From Prunella strophiata (lineage: Eukaryota > Chordata > Aves > Passeriformes > Prunellidae), in the NCBI GenBank assembly GCA_036583965.1, contig JAZBQD010000005.1, forward strand, positions 1,227,456 through 1,291,455: 64,000 nt of DNA. Reading direction: 5' to 3'. A program made the translations under genes and the position numbers. Shown in pieces: positions 21,525 to 31,900 of the stretch. Every line of letters begins with the position of its first letter. Within the stretch, counting starts at the first letter, position 1. The notes below the pieces were generated by a model that did no database searches, had not been told where the DNA came from, and was given only the letters and a program-made list of their open reading frames with translations.

Positions 21525-23680
21525 GCATCCCCGGGACCCCCTGGGCATCTCCAAAACCTCCTGGGGATCTCTGGCACTCCCTGGGCATCCCCGGAACCCC
21601 CCGGGCATCCCCGGGACCCCCTGGGCATCTCCAAAACCTCCTGGGCACCCCCAAAACCTCCTGGGCATCCCCAGAACCTCCTGGGCATCCCCGGGACCCC
21701 CTGGGCATCTCTGGCACCCCCCGGGCGTCCCCAAAACCTCCCGGGCACCCCCAAAACCTCCCGGGCATCTCCAAAACCTCCTGGGCATCTCTGGCACCCC
21801 CTGGGCATCCCCGGGACCCCCTGGGCATCCCCGGGACCCCCTGGGCATCCCCGGGACCCCCTGGGCATCTCTGGCACCCCCTCGGCATCCCCGGGACCCC
21901 CGGGCATCCCCAAAACCTCCTGGGCACCCCCAAAACCTCCTGGGCATCCCCGGAACCCCCTGGGCATCTCTGGCACCCCCTCGGCATCCCCGAAACGCCC
22001 GGGCATCCCCCAAACCTCCTGGGCATCCCCAAAACCTCCTGGGCATCCCCAAAACCTCCTGGGCATCCCCAAAACCTCCTGGGCATCCCCCAAACCCCCT
22101 GGGCATCCCCAGAACCTCCTGGGCACCCCCAAAACCTCCTGGGCATCCCCGGAACCCCCTGGGCATCCCCGGGACCCCCTGGGCATCCCCGGGACCCCCT
22201 GGGCATCCCCGGGACCCCCTGGGCATCCCCGGGACCCCCTGGGCATCCCCGGGACCCCCTGGGCATCCCCGGGACCCCCTGGGCATCCCCGGGACCCCCT
22301 GGGCATCTCCAAAACCTCCTGGGCATCCCCAAAACCTCCTGGGCACCCCCAAAACCTCCTGGGCATCCCCAGAACCTCCTGGGCACCCCCGGACCCCCTG
22401 GGCATCTCCAAAACCTCCTGGGCATCCCCGGGACCCCCTGGGCATCCCCGGGACCCCCTGGGCATCCCCGGGACCCCCTGGGCATCCCCGGGACCCCCTG
22501 GGCATCCCCGGGACCCCCTGGGCATCCCCGGGACCCCCTGGGCATCCCCGGGACCCCCTGGGCATCCCCGGGACCCCCTGGGCATCTCCAAAACCTCCTG
22601 GGCACCCCCAAAACCTCCTGGGCACCCCCAAAACCTCCTGGGCATCCCCAGAACCTCCTGGGCACCCCCAAAACCTCCTGGGCATCCCCGGGACCCCCTG
22701 GGCATCCCCGGGACCCCCTGGGCATCCCCGGGACCCCCTGGGCATCCCCGGGACCCCCTGGGCATCTCCAAAACCTCCTGGGCATCCCCGGGACCCCCTG
22801 GGCATCCCCGGGACCCCCTGGGCATCCCCGGGACCCCCTGGGCATCCCCGGACCCCCTGGGCATCTCCAAAACCTCCTGGGCATCCCCGGGACCCCCTGG
22901 GCATCCCCGGACCCCCTGGGCATCCCCGGGACCCCCTGGGCATCCCCGGACCCCCTGGGCATCTCCAAAACCTCCTGGGCATCCCCGGGACCCCCTGGGC
23001 ATCCCCGGGACCCCCTGGGCATCTCTGGCACCCCCTGGGCATCCCCGGACCCCCTGGGCATCTCCAAAACCTCCTGGGCATCCCCGGGACCCCCTGGGCA
23101 TCCCCGGGACCCCCTGGGCATCTCTGGCACCCCCTGGGCATCCCCGGGACCCCCTGGGCATCCCCGGACCCCCTGGGCATCCCCGGGACCCCCTGGGCAT
23201 CCCCGGGACCCCCTGGGCATCCCCGGGACCCCCTGGGCATCCCCGGGACCCCCTGGGCATCTCCAAAACCTCCTGGGCATCCCCGGGACCCCCTGGGCAT
23301 CTCCAAAACCTCCTGGGCACCCCCAAAACCCCCCGGGCATCCCCAAAACCTCCTGGGCATCCCCGGGACCCCCTGGGCATCCCCGGGACCCCCTGGGCAT
23401 CCCCGGGACCCCCTGGGCATCCCCGGGACCCCCTGGGCATCCCCGGGACCCCCTGGGCATCCCCGGGACCCCCTGGGCATCTCCAAAACCTCCTGGGCAC
23501 CCCCAAAACCTCCTGGGCATCCCCGGGACCCCCTGGGCATCTCCAAAACCTCCTGGGCACCCCCAAAACCTCCTGGGCATCCCCGGGACCCCCTGGGCAT
23601 CCCCGGGACCCCCTGGGCATCCCCGGGACCCCCTGGGCATCCCCGGGACCCCCTGGGCATCCCCGGACCCCCTGGTCATC
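21525..23680. repeat. 20-base minisatellite CTGGGCATCCCCGGGACCCC
   Basis: About 108 units. Three main variants (ending CCCCGGGACCCC, CTCCAAAACCTC and CTCTGGCACCCC) alternate in blocks, so higher-order duplications of 200-300 bases can be seen, for example 22,140-22,440 against 22,430-22,680. All frames are open on both strands. Confidence 0.97.
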
Positions 23681-23799
23681 CGGACCCCCCCGCGCACATC
23701 AGGGCTGCGTTTTGGGGTCTTTTCTCCCTTAATTTGGTGCTCAGGGCTGCACCGGAGGGTGCTGAGACTCTTGGGGCGTTCCCAAAGGCAGGAATCGCC
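23681..23799. other. Short single-copy spacer
   Basis: About 120 bases between arrays with no recognisable feature. Confidence 0.5.
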
Positions 23800-24260
23800 C
23801 CGGGGTTTTTGGGATTGGCCCCCGGGGTTTTTGGGATCTGCCCAGCGGTTTTTGGGATCGGCTCAGCCTTTTTTTGGGATCGGCCCCCGGGGTTTTTGGG
23901 ATTGGCCCCCGGGGTTTTTGGGCGTGGCCCAGCGGTTTTTGGGATCCGCCCAGGGTTTTTTTGGGATCTGCCCAGGGTTTTTTGGGATCGGCTCAGCCTT
24001 TTTTGGGATCGGCCCCCGGGTTTTTTTGGCATCGGCTCAGCTGTTTTTTGGGATCTGCCCAGCGGTTTTTGGGATCTGCCCAGGGGTTTTTGGGATCTGC
24101 CCAGGGTTTTTTTTTTTGGGGATCTGCCCAGGGTTTTTTTTTTTGGGATCTGCCCAGGGGTTTTTGGGATCTGCCCAGGGGTTTTTTGGGATCTGCCCAG
24201 GGGTTTTTTTGGGATCTGCCCAGGGGTTTTTTTTTTTGGGATCTGCCCAGCGGTGCCGCT
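23800..24260. repeat. Minisatellite GGGTTTTTGGGATCTGCCCA
   Basis: About 19 units of 22-27 bases, GGATC(T/G)GC(C/T)CAG(C/G)GGTTTTTGG, with variable T-run length. Confidence 0.92.
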
Positions 24261-24544
24261 CCGGGGCTGGATCCAGCTGCAGATCCCGTCCCGAGTGCCT
24301 GGACGAGCAGCTCCAGGGCCGTAAATGGTTTAGCACATCCCCCTCCTCATCCCCCTCCCCCTCCTCCTCCGCCTCCTCTCAGGCCGCGCTGCAGCTCCCG
24401 GAGCAGATGGGCCCGAGCCCCATCGGGGCAGTTAGGGCCGGATCGGTTACGGGGGATTAGGGAGGCTCCGCTCCCCGGGGCCGCTCGGATCAGGCGCTAA
24501 AGCCGCGGGCCCCGCCTGGCGGGGGCTCAGCTGGAGCCGAGACC
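24261..24544. other. Single-copy spacer
   Basis: GC-rich unique sequence with no recognised coding or RNA feature. Confidence 0.5.
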
Positions 24545-25145
24545 CTCCTCATCCTCATCCTCCTCATCCTCATCCTCATCCTCATCTCATCCTCATCCTC
24601 CTCATCCTCATCCTCATCCTCATGTTCATCCTCATCTTCATCTTCATCCTCATCCCATCCTCATCCTCATCTTTCATCCTCATCCTCATCCTTCATCTTC
24701 ATCCTTCATCCTCATCCTCATCCTCATCTTCATCCTCCTCATCCTCATCCTCATCCTCATCCTCATCCTCATCTTCATCCTCATCCTCATCCTCATCCTC
24801 ATCCTCATCTCATCCTCATCCTCATCTTCATCCTCATCCTCATCCTCATCCTCATCCTCATCCTCATCTTCATCCTCATCCTCATCCTCCTCCTCATCCT
24901 CATCTTCATCCTCATCCTCATCTTCATCCTCATCCTCATCCTCATCTTCATCTTCATCCTCATCCTCATCCTCATCTTCATCTCATCCTCATCCTCATCT
25001 TCATCCTCATCCTCATCCTCATCTTCATCCTCATCCTCATCCTCGTCCTCATCCTCATCCTCATCCTCCTCCTCATCCTCATCTTCATCCTCATCCTCAT
25101 CTTCATCCTCATCCCCATCCCCATCCTCATCCTCATCCTCATCCC
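24545..25145. repeat. (CATCCT)n hexamer array
   Basis: About 600 bases of TCATCC/TCATCT units. It reads as long poly-Ser or His-Pro frames that are not genes. Confidence 0.97.
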
Positions 25146-25239
25146 CAGGGGTCTCGCTGGGCAGGGGATGGTGCCCGGGTTCCGTGGGCTCCTTCCTGCT
25201 CCTCTGCCGGCTCCCTGCGCTCAGCAGAGCACGGAAAAC

Positions 25240-25905
25240 GCGGGGGAAAATGGGGAAAACTCAGGAAAACATGGGGGAAAATCACAATAAAACATTGGGA
25301 AAATGGGGAAAAAAACCCAAGAAAACATGGGGGAAAATCCCAGTAAAACGCGGGGGGAAATGGGGAAAACTCAGGAAAACATGGGGGGAAAATCACAATA
25401 AAACTTTGGGAAAACGGGAAAAAAACCCAAGAAAACATGGGGGAAAAAATCACAATAAAACATTGGGAAATGGGGAAAAACCAAGAAAACATGGGGGAAA
25501 ATCCCAGTAGAACACGGGGGGAAATGGGGAAAAACCAAGAAAACATGGGGGGAAAAAACCACAATAAAACATTGGGAAAATGGGGAAAAAACCAAGAAAA
25601 CATGGGGGGAAAAAATCACAATAAAACATTGGGAAAATGGGGAAAAAACCAAGAAAACATAGGGGGAAAATCACAATAAAACTTTGGGAAAACGGGAAAA
25701 AAACCCAAGAAAACATGGGGGAAAAAATCACAATAAAACATTGGGAAACGGGGAAAAACCAAGAAAAGATGGAGGAAAATCACAATAAAACATTGGGAAA
25801 TGGGGAAAAACCAAGAAAACATGGGGGGAAAATCACAATAAAACATTGGGAAATGGGGAAAAACCAAGAAAACATGGGGGAAAACTCCCAGGAAAACCCG
25901 GGCAA
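25240..25905. repeat. A-rich minisatellite with AATAAAAC in most units
   Basis: About 12 units of roughly 50-58 bases: AAGAAAACATGGGGGAAAAT, CACAATAAAACATTGGGAAA, ATGGGGAAAAACC. Most units carry AATAAA on the plus strand, giving a run of potential polyadenylation hexamers. Confidence 0.93.
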
Positions 25906-26239
25906 AAAGAGGAAAACCCCCCGGTGTGATTTTGCGGGGAGCCCCGGGGGTCCCCGACGCTCCCCCGGGCAGGAGCGGGCACAGAGTCCCCCGAGCGTCC
26001 TCAGCTGTGCCAGGGCCCGCCCGGGCAGGGGGCGGCGCTGCCCCAGGTGGGCACGGGGACCGCCCAGCACATGATCAGGTGATCTGGGGGGCCCCGGGGG
26101 GCAACAGATGGCCGGGGGCAGCTTGCCCGCACCTGCCCCTCCCCTCCTGCCCTGCCCTTTCTTCGCTGCTCGGTTTTGTTTCCTTTCCCCACGCGGCGTC
26201 AGCATCGCTTCAAACTTCCCGGGGAACAGCGGTTTTTTA
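25906..26239 (+). promoter_or_regulatory. Single-copy island with E-box cluster
   Basis: Within 92 bases there are five E-boxes: CAGGTG 26,044-26,049, CACATG 26,068-26,073, CAGGTG 26,076-26,081, CAGATG 26,105-26,110 (as CAGATGG, the NeuroD-preferred core) and CACCTG 26,130-26,135. It is one of few unique segments in this desert and could be a bHLH-responsive enhancer. This is inference only. Confidence 0.3.
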
Positions 26240-26950
26240 TGAGAAAAACGTATTTATCATATATACATTACATATACCTATCAATATATAATATAAATAT
26301 AAATATAATATAAATATAAATATAAATATAATATCAGATATAATATATATTTATCTATACAATACCGCTCTTATATCTCTACACTCACCGTAATACTGTA
26401 TGCTCTATATTTTTTCTATACCAGATCCTTTACAACTATATCCATACATCATTTCTGTAGATATATTATGTATATTTCTTTTTAATCTACCTTTCACCTC
26501 TATAGTTCTCTCTTTCTTTCCTCCTCCGTCCCCTGTATATTTAATATACTTAATACTGATACTTAATATACTTATTATACTTATTTAATATACTTATATA
26601 TGTACTATATTTTAATATAACATATATGTGTTTTTAATATTCTTATATATATAAATATTATATATGTTTTATATACTTATATATGTATATCTGTAATATA
26701 TGTTTCACTACACTTTTATATATATGTTTTAATATATTATTATGTACATTAAATATCTACTTATATCTGTAGTTTTAATATACTTACATATAACTATAAA
26801 ATATATATTTATAACTTATAAATAATAGAACGTATCAACAACATAATAAATAATAACATGACAAATTACGTAATGTAAAAATAAATATCCATAAATATAC
26901 CAACAAAATTTATGTATTTCTATATATTTATTATATATTTTATATTTCCA
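26240..26950. other. AT-rich island, about 700 bases
   Basis: An abrupt switch to mainly TATATA/ATATTTA sequence with TTTAATATACTTATATAT-like degenerate repeats, between GC-rich blocks. No coding capacity of note. Possibly an old AT minisatellite or an inserted element remnant. Confidence 0.7.
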
Positions 26951-27079
26951 TGTTGTTTCCCCTGCTGCCCGAGCCGGGAGTGGGACCGCGGGGCAGGGGA
27001 CAGCCAGAGGGGTCCCTGATGTCCCCAAGGTTGGGGACAGCCAGAGGGGTCCCTGCCGGGTGCAGCAGCCCCCCACTAT

Positions 27080-27965
27080 CCCCGTGTCACCCTCCCTTGT
27101 CACCCCCGTGTCACCCCCGGTGTCACCCCCCGTGTCACCCCCGTGTCACCCCCCGTGTCACCCCCCGTGTCACCCCCTGTGCCAGCCCTGTGCCAGCCCC
27201 TGTGCCACCCCTGTGCCACCCCGGTGTCACCCCCCGTGTCACCCCCGTGTCACCACCGTGTCACCCCGGTGTCATCCCCGTGTCACCCCCGTGTCACCCC
27301 CGTGTCACCCCCCGTGTCACCCCCTGTATCACCCCCGGTGTCACCCCCGGTGCCACCCTCTGTGTCACCCCCGTGTCACCCCCGTGTCACCCCCTGTGTC
27401 ACCCTCTGTGTCACCCCGGTGTCACCCCCGTGTCACCCCCGTGCCACCCCTTGTGTCACCCCCGTGTCACCCCCGTGTCACCCCCGTGTCACCACCGTGT
27501 CACCCCGTGTCACCCCCGGTGCCACCCTCTGGTGTCACCCCCCGTGCCACCCCGGTGTCACCCCCGGTGTCCACCCCCTGTATCACCCCCGGTGTCACCC
27601 CCCGTGTCACCCCCTGTGTCACCCCCGTGTCACCCCCTGTGCCACCCCTTGTGTCACCCCCGTGTCACCCCCGTGTCCACCCCCCGTGTCACCCCCGGTG
27701 TCACCCCCTGTGTCACCCCCGTGTCACCCCCCGTGTCACCCCCTGTGTCACCCCCGTGTCACTCCCCAGTGTCCACCCCCTGTGTCACCCCCTGTGTCAC
27801 CCCCTGTGCCAGCCCCTGTGCCACCCCTTGCCACCCCTGTGTCACTCCCAGTGTCACCCCCCGTGTCACCCCGGTGTCACCTCGGTGTCACCCCCCGTGT
27901 CACCCCCCGTGTCACCCCCCTTGTCACCCCCGTGTCACCCCGGTGCCACCCCGCTGCGGGGACAC
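27080..27965. repeat. Minisatellite GTGTCACCCCC
   Basis: About 75 units of GTG(T/C)CACCCCCC with variable C-run length (10-13 bases), some with CCAGCCC or TATCACCC variants. Confidence 0.95.
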
Positions 27966-28670
27966 CCCGTGTCCCCCCAAAGCCGCCCCGTGCCGATTTC
28001 CCAGCGCATTTCTCTAACTCAAGCTGTGGCATCCCCCTCCCCTCCGCGGCGGGGTTTGGGGGTCACCCGTGACCCCTGGCAGATGGTCCGGGACTGGCAG
28101 CCCTGCCCGGGAGCCGCGGCAGCCGGGCCATCTGTCAGGCAGCCCCGAGCCCCCCTCCCGCCGCCCTGGGACCCCCGACCGCCGGCCCGGGCTGCAGGAG
28201 GGGGGCACGGGGGGAGCTGGTGGCTGTCACCCCCCCCGGGACCCCCCAAATCCGGGGATGAGAGGAGAACGGGCTGAGCGGGGGTCGCGGTGCCTCGGGC
28301 GGGCGGGGGGCTTGTCCCGAGCGTGGGGCGGCACCTCCGGGGAAGGGCGGGGGGCTCCGGCCTGGGGGTCCCGCTGCCCCCCGGGCTCTGCTTTGTGCCC
28401 TGAGCGCGGTGCTGGAGCAGCTGGAGCCCCGAGCAGCCCCCCGGGGGGGTTTGGGGTCCTCCGGGGAGCCGCGGCCCTCGGGGAGAGCTCAGCTGGGCAG
28501 AGCCGAATCCTGGGGAGGGGCTCCAGGGAACAGAGCCCCCCGGGACCGGCGGTGTCGGGGGGGACGAGGCCTCGGGGGGGGCTCAGAAGAGGGGGGTGGG
28601 GGGACAAACGGAGGGAGGGTGGGGCGGATAAAGGGGGGGCTGCTGCGAGGACACCCGGAGCCCAGCGCTC
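27966..28670. other. GC-rich single-copy region downstream of ENDOU
   Basis: Unique sequence on the 3' side of ENDOU with high CpG content. No further exon recognised on either strand. Confidence 0.5.
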
Positions 28671-28687
28671 CCCCAGCCAGGGCAGTG

Positions 28688-28693
28688 TTTATT
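28688..28693 (-). terminator. Polyadenylation signal of ENDOU
   Basis: AATAAA on the minus strand, 185 bases after the ENDOU stop codon, giving a short 3' UTR of about 200 bases. Confidence 0.65.
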
Positions 28694-28877
28694 CCGCTCA
28701 GGATTCTCCTTTCCGTGCCAAATCCTTCCCTTCCCGCCGCTCCTCCGCCGAGCCCGGGCCCCCACACGCGGCGGGTCTTGTGGCGTCCCCGCGACCCCTC
28801 CCAGGCCGCCCGGGCCGGGCTCGCACGCGCGGGGGCGACCCCAGCGCGGGCAGCGCTCGCCCCCCAGGCGCGCCCCC

Positions 28878-28992
28878 TCAGGGTGACATCACGTAGGCGG
28901 TGGCGATGAATCTCCTGCCGCTGCCGGAGCCGGGCTTGGTCCAGGGGTAGGTCTGCACGCTGAGGCGGTGCCCGCCCAGGCTCAGGTGGCAC
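28878..28992 (-). CDS. ENDOU: ENDOU last coding exon
   Basis: Acceptor CCCCTCAG. Encodes [20 protein letters not shown] and the C-terminal [13 protein letters not shown], then TGA at 28,878-28,880. The RFIATAYV end is typical of the family's closing strand. Confidence 0.93.
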
Positions 28993-31900
28993 CTGAGGGG
29001 ACGCTGCTGTCACCGCCCTGCCCGGGCCTGAGCCCCGCAGGGGCGGCTCTGGGGGGGCTCGGTGTCCCCACACCCACCGTGCTCCAGCCCTGAGCCCCTC
29101 GTCCCACAGCCCCATCTCCAGCCAGTGCTGTTCCATCTTAGTCCCATCCCATTGATCCCATCCCATTGATCCCATCCCATCCCATTGATCCCATCCCATC
29201 GATCCCATCCCATCAATCCCATCCCATCCCTCCCCAAATTCAGGACCAGCCTCAGCTCTGATGGGGCTCAGGGAGGCCCTGCTGGCCCCAGGGCTGGACT
29301 CAGGACAGACAGAGGGACACGGGATGGACAGAAGGATACAGGACAGACAGAGAAGGACACAGGACGGACAGAGAAGGACACAGGACGGACAGAAGGACAC
29401 GGGACACACAGAGGGACTCAGGACACACAGAGGGACTCGGGACAGACAGAAGGACACGGGACAGACAGAGGGACTCGGGACAGACAGAAGGACACAGGAC
29501 AGACAGAAGGACTCAGGACAGACAGAAGGACACGGGACACACAGAGGGGCTCAGGACAGACAGAAGGACACAGGACAGACAGAAGGACTCAGGACAGACA
29601 GAAGGACACGGGACACACAGAGGGGCTCAGGACAGACAGAAGGACACGGGGCAGACAGAAGGACACGGGACAGACAGAAGGACTCAGGACACACAGAGGG
29701 ACTCAGGACACACAGAGGGACACGGGACACACAGAGGGACACGGGACACACAGAGGGACTCAGGACAGACAGAAGGACAAGGGACACACAGAGGGACTCA
29801 GGACAGACAGAAGGACACGGGACAGACAGAGGGGGCAGCACTCACGCCCGGCCGGGCCGCGCCAGGAAGCAGAGGGAGTAGAGGCCGAGCTCGAACTCGG
29901 GGCTGCAGCCGATGAACGCCGAGCCCACCTCCTTGTAGAATCCATCCCAGCTGAACTGCAGCCCCAGCACGTCGGGGTACGAGTCCCACTGGGGACGGGC
30001 GGGGTTGGGGCTCAGCAGGGTGGGGACCCAAACCCAGCCCGGCCAGGAACCCTCCCAGCCCCGCCAGGGAGGATCCAGAGCAGCTCCCGGCCGGGCTGAG
30101 GGGTCCTGGCAGAGCCCCCCGGCCTCAAATCCCTCCCTCAAAGCTTGGGAGCCCCTCTGGCCCCTGGCATTGTGGGTTCCAGCCCTCCCCACCCCACGGC
30201 AGGGATGGGGCAGCGGGAGCATCCCTGCTGCTGTGGGTTCATGCCAGGGGGTGTGCTGTGCTGTGGGCTGCCCCGGGAGCTCTCACCGGCCCGTTGAAGT
30301 TGTGGCTGAAGTAGTTGACGACCCCCTGCTTTTCCAGGAGGTAGAAGCGGATCCAGTTGTGAAATCCCGAGACTTTTCCCTTTTTCACCTCCCCTAAACA
30401 CAGAGGGAGTCCCGGGATGAGCCCCGGGGCCGGCGCCGCCCGGGCCCGGCCCCAGCGGGGGCTGTACCTGAGAAAACGTGCTCGAAGCCGCTGGAATCCC
30501 GTTCTCCGTCCCCTCGGGAGTAGAGCCCGAACCACATCTGCTCCAGGTCCTGCAGGAACTCCTGCTGCGAGCTGTAGCGGTCTGCAGGGAAAGGCGGCAG
30601 CTCAGCGAGAGGCAGAGGGGGGCTCTGCTGGAGCTCTGGGGCTGAGAATTTCACATTTCCCCTGCTGACACACCCTGCCCCCCAGCAGAGCACTGCATTT
30701 CACCTCAGGCCGTCATTTCACCTTCCGAAATTAATTGATAGCACTGGGATAACGGGTGTGGAGTTGGTTAGAAGTGTGTGATATCACAGGGTGGAAAACT
30801 CAGAGTTTGGGGTTTCGAATATAGTAATAAATATGGAGCAAGATGGAGGTTTTAGGGTGGTGACTGGGTGCTCTTTTTCACCTTCTTCTTCGTGGGTTTG
30901 GGTGGTGTTTTGTAATTGGACAGAAAAATCCTCATTGAGGACTTTAAGGGATCAGTTATTGGGTTAAAAGTGAAAATAATTTAGGTGGCATTTCTTAAGT
31001 GGACAGTTTAGCCTTAAAACACCTTGTAACAAGGGATAGTTGCCATTTTGTGCCTGGTTAATGAAAGACTGCAGAACTCACAGCTGTGAGACTGTAACAC
31101 AGATAAAAAACGATAAACACCTGAGTCTGAATGTGAACTATAACATGGATAAGAAATAATAAACACCTGAGTCTGAATGTGAACTATAACATGGATAAGA
31201 AATAATAAACACCTGAGTCTGAATGTGAGCTATAACATGGATAAGAAATAATAAACACCTGAGTCTGAATGTGAAATATATCATGGATAAGAAATAATAA
31301 ACACCTGAGTCTGAATGTGAATAATTGTCTCGAGTGCCTTCAATCCTCAAAAAAGGAAGCTGAGAACCAGCAGGGTTCCCTTCCCCACCCTGTCCCTCAG
31401 GAATTCTCCCTGCTGGATTCCCCCTGTGCCCATCCCAGGTCGTTCCCCACCCAGCTGGGGCTTTGTGGAAGAGATTTTACAGCAACTTCTGTGAGCCAGA
31501 GAGAACTTTGATAAGAGGATCCGTGAAAGAACTTCCTGCCAAGGTCGTTGACATAGAAACCAAGACAGAAAAGGATAAATAAGAGAAACCTGCAATTATT
31601 CCAATGAGCACTTGGTTTGTCTCTCGTGACCAATGAGCAAAGTGTAAATTTGGTAATGTAACGTTGGTAAGAATGTATAAAAAGCACGAATGCTAAAATA
31701 AAACCAGGTTTGAAACCTCCTGGAAATGGAGTGTGCTGCTTTGTCCTGTGTCCCTTTGGGATTGCCCCATTGCCCGGCCCTGCCCTGCTCCACACTCACT
31801 TTTCCCCTGCAGGAACACAAAGAGTTTCTTCATGAGCTCCGTTTTCATCACCTCCTCGAGGAAACGCTTCTGCTCCCGCAGCTCCTCGGCCGTCACCTCC

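Noticed and set aside
24622..25290. Poly-Ser / His-Pro frame
   Set aside because: A simple (CATCCT)n microsatellite with no flanking gene structure.
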